A stretch of DNA of 64,000 bases from Actinomadura latina NBRC 106108 (GTDB lineage: Bacteria > Actinomycetota > Actinomycetes > Streptosporangiales > Streptosporangiaceae). Below, one piece after another: positions 60,045 through 64,000 of this stretch. Positions within the stretch are counted from its first letter, which is position 1. Every line of letters begins with the position of its first letter. The notes below the pieces were generated by a model. That model was given only the letters and a program-made list of their open reading frames with translations, made no database searches and had not been told where the DNA came from. Where the stretch lies: the NCBI RefSeq assembly GCF_001552195.1, contig NZ_BCQS01000009.1, positions 124,001-188,000 on the forward strand, read 5' to 3'. The translations under genes and the position numbers were made by a program.

Positions 60045-60527
60045 ATGACTTTCCAGGTCGGCGACACCGTCGTCTACCCCCACCATGGGGCTGCTCGGAT
60101 CGAGGCCATCGAGACTCGCACCATCAAGGGTGAGGACAGGACCTATCTGGTTCTGAAGGTTGACAAGGGCGACCTGACAGTGCGGGTCCCGGTTGAGAAC
60201 GTCGAGGACGTGGGCGTCCGGGACGTCGTCGGCCAGGAGGGGCTTGAGAAGGTGTTCGAGGTGCTGCGCGCACCCTACACCGAAGAGCCCACCAACTGGT
60301 CGCGCCGGTACAAGGCGAACCTTGAGAAGCTCGCGTCCGGCGACGTCAACAAGGTCGCCGAGGTCGTTCGCGACCTTTGGAGGCGCGACAGGGAGCGCGG
60401 TCTGTCCGCCGGTGAGAAGCGGATGCTCGCCAAGGCGCGGCAGATCCTGGTCAGCGAGCTCGCGCTCGCCGAGAAGACCAACGAGGACAAGGCAGAGGCC
60501 CTGCTCGACGAGGTTCTGGCCAGCTGA
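60045..60527 (+). CDS. carD: CarD family RNA-polymerase-binding transcription factor
   Basis: 160 aa; ribosome site GGAAGGGG. N-terminal RNAP-interaction Tudor-like domain [21 protein letters not shown]-terminal DNA-binding domain with [20 protein letters not shown] and the conserved Trp-containing [16 protein letters not shown]. Stabilises open complexes at rRNA and other promoters; essential in mycobacteria. Directly followed by ispF. Confidence 0.96.
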   Translation: MTFQVGDTVVYPHHGAARIEAIETRTIKGEDRTYLVLKVDKGDLTVRVPVENVEDVGVRDVVGQEGLEKVFEVLRAPYTEEPTNWSRRYKANLEKLASGDVNKVAEVVRDLWRRDRERGLSAGEKRMLAKARQILVSELALAEKTNEDKAEALLDEVLAS

Positions 60528-60541
60528 ACGGCCGGGCCGAG

Positions 60542-61033
60542 TTGACCGAGCGGTTTCCACGGGTGGGCGTCGGTACCGACGTCCACCCGTTCTCGTCCGT
60601 CCCGCGCCCCCTGAAGGTCGCGGGCCTCGAATGGCGGGGCGAAGGCCACGGCCTCGCCGGCCACTCCGACGGTGACGTCGCCGCGCACGCCGCCTGCGAC
60701 GCCCTCCTGTCCGCCTGCGGTCTCGGCGACCTCGGCGCCGTCTTCGGCACCGCCGACCCCCGCTGGTCCGGCGCGTCCGGCGCCGACCTGCTCCAGGAGG
60801 TCGCCCGCCGCGTCACCGACGCGGGCTTCACCATCGGCAACGTCGCCATCCAGATCATCGGCAACCGCCCCAAGATCGGCAAACGCCGCGCGGAAGCCGA
60901 GAAGACCCTCACCGAGGCCCTGGCCGGCGCCCCGGTGACCATCTCGGCCACCACCACGGACGGTTTGGGCCTCACCGGCCGAGGCGAAGGACTGGCCGCC
61001 ATAGCCACCGCCCTCGTCCTCCCCCCGGCCTAA
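60542..61033 (+). CDS. ispF: 2-C-methyl-D-erythritol 2,4-cyclodiphosphate synthase
   Basis: 163 aa from TTG 60542 (GTG 60563 less likely because [11 protein letters not shown] begins the fold just before it). Zinc ligands D-x-H in [10 protein letters not shown] and His in [34 protein letters not shown] and [17 protein letters not shown] are family blocks. MEP isoprenoid pathway. ispD, which usually separates carD and ispF, is absent here. Confidence 0.95.
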   Translation: MTERFPRVGVGTDVHPFSSVPRPLKVAGLEWRGEGHGLAGHSDGDVAAHAACDALLSACGLGDLGAVFGTADPRWSGASGADLLQEVARRVTDAGFTIGNVAIQIIGNRPKIGKRRAEAEKTLTEALAGAPVTISATTTDGLGLTGRGEGLAAIATALVLPPA

Positions 61034-61106
61034 CCCCGCGCAGCACCATCGTCAAGCCCCCCGCCCCCGCATACAGCCAGAACGTCGTTCTGGGATAACC
61101 CAGGCC

Positions 61107-62324
61107 CTAGGGCTGGGACGGGTGGACGGTCCCGGTCACTTCACCAAGGGCTATGCGGGAGCCGGACGCGCCCGGGGCCTGGGCACGGATCGTCACCGTG
61201 TCCCCGTCCTCCAGGAATGTGCGTTTCGTTCCGTCGGGCAGTTCGAGGGGCTCCTGCCCGTTCCAGCTGAGTTCGAGCATGCAGCCGCGCTGGTCGCGCT
61301 CGGGGCCCGAGACCGTCCCCGAGGCGAGCAGGTCGCCGGTCCGCAGCGGGGCGCCGTTCACGGTGGCGTGGGCAAGCTGCTGCGGGGACGTCCAGTACAT
61401 CGACTCGAACCGCGGGCGTGCCGCGACCTGGCCGTTGATCAGGACCTCCAGGTGCAGGTCCAGCCCCCACGGCTCGTCGCACCGCAGGTAGGGCAGCGGA
61501 ACCGGGTCCTGGACGGGAGGCGACACGCGCGCCGGCTCCAGCGCGGCGACCGGCACCACCCACGAGGAGATCGACGTCGCGAACGACTTGCCCAGGAACG
61601 GGCCGAGCGGCTGCGACTCCCACGCCTGCAGGTCGCGGGCGCTCCAGTCGTTCACCAGGACGAACCCGAACACGTGGTCGCGGAACGCGCTCGTGGGGAC
61701 GCCCCGTCCGGCCGAGGAGGGCACGCCCGCGACGAACCCGACCTCGGCCTCGAAGTCGAGGCGCAGTGAAGGGCCGTAGGACGGTTCCGGGGCGCCCGGG
61801 GTGCGGCGCTGCCCGGACGGCCGGATGATCGGCGTCCCGGACGGGTACACGGTGCCCGAGCGGCCGTGGTAGGCCACCGGCAGCCGCTTCCAGTTGGGCG
61901 TCAGCGGGTCGCTGTTCGGCCGGAACATCCGTCCCGCGTTCACCGCGTGGTGCTCGTTCGAGTAGAAGTCGACGTAGTCGGCGACCTCGAACGGCCGCAG
62001 CAGCTCCACGTCCGCGACGGGGATCAGGTGCGGCTCCACAAGGTCCCGGTGCGACGGGTCGGTGAGCAGCTCCGTCACCCGCCGCCGGTTCGCCTGCCAG
62101 GCGGGACGCCCCGCGACCATGAAGGCGTTCAGCGAACCCGAGGCGAAGTAGTGGCGGTCCTCGACCAGCCCGGCCGCGGACATCGCCGCAAGGTCGAGGA
62201 CGCGATCGCCGATGGCCACGCCGACGCGCGGCAGCTCCCCGGGGCGCGCGAACACCCCGTACGGCAGGTTCTCGATGCCGAACCCGGCGTCCTCATCGAC
62301 CTCAACCCACGAAACCGTCGTCAT
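61107..62324 (-). CDS. fahA: fumarylacetoacetase
   Basis: 405 aa. VDFYSNEHHAVNAGRMFRPN, LPVAYHGRSGTVYPSGTPII, RLDFEAEVGFVAGV (metal Glu) and NDWSARDLQAWESQPLGPFL are FAH signatures. Cleaves fumarylacetoacetate in tyrosine degradation. ATG overlaps the stop of the upstream gene (ATGA). Confidence 0.96.
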   Translation of the reverse strand: MTTVSWVEVDEDAGFGIENLPYGVFARPGELPRVGVAIGDRVLDLAAMSAAGLVEDRHYFASGSLNAFMVAGRPAWQANRRRVTELLTDPSHRDLVEPHLIPVADVELLRPFEVADYVDFYSNEHHAVNAGRMFRPNSDPLTPNWKRLPVAYHGRSGTVYPSGTPIIRPSGQRRTPGAPEPSYGPSLRLDFEAEVGFVAGVPSSAGRGVPTSAFRDHVFGFVLVNDWSARDLQAWESQPLGPFLGKSFATSISSWVVPVAALEPARVSPPVQDPVPLPYLRCDEPWGLDLHLEVLINGQVAARPRFESMYWTSPQQLAHATVNGAPLRTGDLLASGTVSGPERDQRGCMLELSWNGQEPLELPDGTKRTFLEDGDTVTIRAQAPGASGSRIALGEVTGTVHPSQP

Positions 62325-63100
62325 GGAGACATATCTTTCCCCGTGTCCGGCGTTCCGATCAGCCTCAGGACATCGAGATTCCGGACGTTGATCGCGGCCA
62401 GCAGGCGACGGGCGGCGCGGGCCGCGTCTTCCGGCAGGGACTGGACGTCGGCGGCGAGCGGCACGGCGTCGGCGCGTTCGAGCGTCCGATGGAGGCCGGG
62501 CTCACCGGCGGCGGCCTGCGCCGTGGCCAGCAGGACGTTCAGGAACCCGGGGCCGGACGGGGAGCTGACCGCCCGGTCCGCGCCGTCCGCGCACGCGAAC
62601 TGCAGATCGCGTTCGGCGCAGGCGGAGAGGAACGCCGCCGACACGGTCGCGGTCGCGGCGCCCAGGGGCGTGCCGCGGTCGCGGGCGGCGGCGATGCGGT
62701 CCAGCGCGTCCCGCCAGCCGGGGGACGGGCGCACCTCGATGCGCGCCGGCACGTCGGACGGCAGCCGGGCGAGCGTCACGGCGGCGGCCCGCGCCTGGTC
62801 GGCATCCTCGGGAACGGCGATCTCCACCGCGGACGGCCGGACGCGCGGCTCGGCGAGCACGGCGTCCAGCGCCTTCGGCAGTTCGTCGATGCCGGTGTCG
62901 GCGACGAGAACGACGTCGAGGAGGTCCTCCGGGATGAGATGCGTCCGCAGCTCGGCGAACCGGGACGCGGGGCAGCGCAGCCGCCCGGCGGCCGGGTTCC
63001 GGACGGCCGCGCGGTAGGCGGGCAGCGCGTCGCCCATCGGGGCGCGTTCCGGCGGGAAGAGCGCGGCGTCGTCGAAGAGCCGAGCGAGTAAGGCGCTCAT
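62321..63100 (-). CDS. conserved protein coupled to fumarylacetoacetase
   Basis: 259 aa, Ala-rich. LFDDAALFPPERAPMGDALP, AAVRNPAAGRLRCPASRFAE, SAVEIAVPEDADQARAAAVT, PGFLNVLLATAQAAAGEPGL, AINVRNLDVLRLIGTPDTG. A TIM-barrel-like alternation is suggested. Family often sits before fahA in actinomycetes, pointing to homogentisate degradation, but without a known activity. Confidence 0.75.
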   Translation of the reverse strand: MSALLARLFDDAALFPPERAPMGDALPAYRAAVRNPAAGRLRCPASRFAELRTHLIPEDLLDVVLVADTGIDELPKALDAVLAEPRVRPSAVEIAVPEDADQARAAAVTLARLPSDVPARIEVRPSPGWRDALDRIAAARDRGTPLGAATATVSAAFLSACAERDLQFACADGADRAVSSPSGPGFLNVLLATAQAAAGEPGLHRTLERADAVPLAADVQSLPEDAARAARRLLAAINVRNLDVLRLIGTPDTGKDMSP

Positions 63101-63129
63101 GCCGGGTCATCTACCCCCGAACCGTCCCG

Positions 63130-64000
63130 CTAGTCGGCGGGCGGGGTGGGGCCGCTGCGGAAGCTGCCGGACGGCGGCGGATTCCAGTCCTCGGCCGCGG
63201 GGTCGCCGGCGTCCGGGTCCTCGGCGCGGTCGGCGGTCGGCGTGTCGTGGAGGTCCTCCTCCGCGCCGGGCATCACGATGTCGGGACGCGTCGTGGACGC
63301 CATGGGGCGCGGCTCGGCGTCCTCCCGGTCACGGCCGCGGACGAGCTCGACGTCCGTCGGCAGCAGCGCCGGAACGGGGTCGAGCGGCGGCCGCGGCTCC
63401 GGCAGCGCGTCCAGCGGCGGCGCGGGCTCGGACGACAGCCCGCCCCCGTAACCGGCGACCTCGAACTCCTCGCGCGCGTGCGGCTCATCCCCGGCGGGCT
63501 CGTTCACCGCCGGCTTGTCCCCGGCAGGCTCGTTCCCGGCCGGCTCGTCCTCGTCCGGGATGTCCGCCGCCGGCCGGCGGGCGGCCGGGACCTGCACCGC
63601 GGGCTGCGCCGGGACGGGCTCCGGGTCGCTCATCTCGTGCGCGGCGGGCCGCTGTGCGGCGGATTCACGCTCGGCGGGTTCATGCTCGGGGGGCTCGTGC
63701 GCGGCGGGCGGCTCAGGCGGGAAGGGAATCAGCGGCTCTTCGTCGGCGGTCTCAGGCTCGAAGGGGACGAGCGGCTCGGCGTCGGCGGGGGGTTCCAGCG
63801 CGAGCGGCGGCGGTGCGGCGGGCTCCAGGACCTTGACGTGGCCGCGTTGCGTCTCGACGGGCGGGGTCTCCTCGGCGGCGGGCCGGACCACCCGGATCTG
63901 CTTGAACATCGTCAGCCACAGCCAGATCGCGATCACCAGCATGACGTGCGGCGCCACGGCGACTCCGGCCCGTACCGCGTCGTCCGGGAGGGGGGCGTAA
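63130..64000 (-). CDS. repeat-rich membrane protein, 5' end beyond window
   Basis: The frame is open to the right edge: codons upstream of GTG 63957 read YAPLPDDAVRAGVA, so the gene probably starts outside. One helix VMLVIAIWLWLTMF is visible, followed by about 240 residues rich in Pro, Glu, Asp and Ala, with repeats PAGNEPAGDKPAVNEPAGDE. Function unknown; disordered cytoplasmic or surface region. Strand and size are secure, the start is not. Confidence 0.6.
   Translation of the reverse strand, partial: YAPLPDDAVRAGVAVAPHVMLVIAIWLWLTMFKQIRVVRPAAEETPPVETQRGHVKVLEPAAPPPLALEPPADAEPLVPFEPETADEEPLIPFPPEPPAAHEPPEHEPAERESAAQRPAAHEMSDPEPVPAQPAVQVPAARRPAADIPDEDEPAGNEPAGDKPAVNEPAGDEPHAREEFEVAGYGGGLSSEPAPPLDALPEPRPPLDPVPALLPTDVELVRGRDREDAEPRPMASTTRPDIVMPGAEEDLHDTPTADRAEDPDAGDPAAEDWNPPPSGSFRSGPTPPAD

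Overview
The window reads as chromosomal DNA of a high-GC actinomycete. Supporting signs are the very high GC, many GTG/TTG starts, -10 boxes 6-8 nt before start codons (leaderless mRNAs), and the marker genes mshA, carD, senX3-regX3-phoU, nur and an hbhA-like gene. The gene order is compatible with Streptosporangiales/Thermomonosporaceae (Actinomadura-like), but that is inference. I see no rRNA, tRNA, CRISPR, IS element or prophage.

Layout. 0-5 kb: accessory genes (NmrA/HxlR pair, ECF sigma with a SnoaL-like tail, cupin/DUF6069 frame) and two decayed genes (alpha/beta-hydrolase fragment; FAD monooxygenase with an internal deletion and frameshift). 5-10 kb: WYL regulator/DinB pair, TerC, a DUF2238-like membrane protein, DsrE, a 29-aa membrane peptide, a GIDE-domain protein and nitrobindin. 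10-12 kb: nickel regulator Nur and ygfZ, with a minus-strand micro-gene of 12 aa that has its own promoter, Shine-Dalgarno and terminator. 12-23 kb: dtd, BKACE enzyme, asparaginase, GntR-MFS, DUF2207, Zn peptidase, YiaA-like, and a conserved XRE/HbhA-like/DUF2516 set (like Rv0474-Rv0476). 22.8-27.4 kb: TetR facing an MmpL exporter, type III polyketide synthase and SrsB-like methyltransferase, a candidate phenolic-lipid synthesis and export operon. 28 kb: RHH/PIN toxin-antitoxin pair. 29-31.5 kb: a tandem-MerR (TioE-like) regulator and a close homologue of rifampicin monooxygenase Rox with a rifamycin-associated element (RAE) upstream.

33.7-34.7 kb is a rearrangement scar where a GT87 mannosyltransferase remnant abuts a response regulator lacking its receiver domain. 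BlaI/M56 and MarR/DHA2 pairs follow. At 38.15-39.33 kb an auxiliary tryptophanyl-tRNA synthetase is preceded by a Trp-Trp leader peptide and three GGCCGTCC/GGACGGCC hairpins, a ribosome-mediated attenuator. 39-51 kb holds regulator/enzyme pairs (TetR, LysR, AlkX-like glycosylase, MarR/LigB dioxygenase), macro domain, USP and acyl-CoA synthetase.

51.4-57.8 kb is core actinobacterial: SDR, mshA (mycothiol), ybjN, gpmA, phoU and senX3-regX3 with an 11-nt-periodic PHO box. 57.8-64 kb holds a lipoprotein, a membrane protein, carD directly followed by ispF (no ispD between), fumarylacetoacetase with its partner gene, and a repeat-rich membrane protein cut by the window edge.

Most regulators sit divergently beside one or two target genes with a palindrome between them, so much of the window is made of small self-contained regulatory modules.
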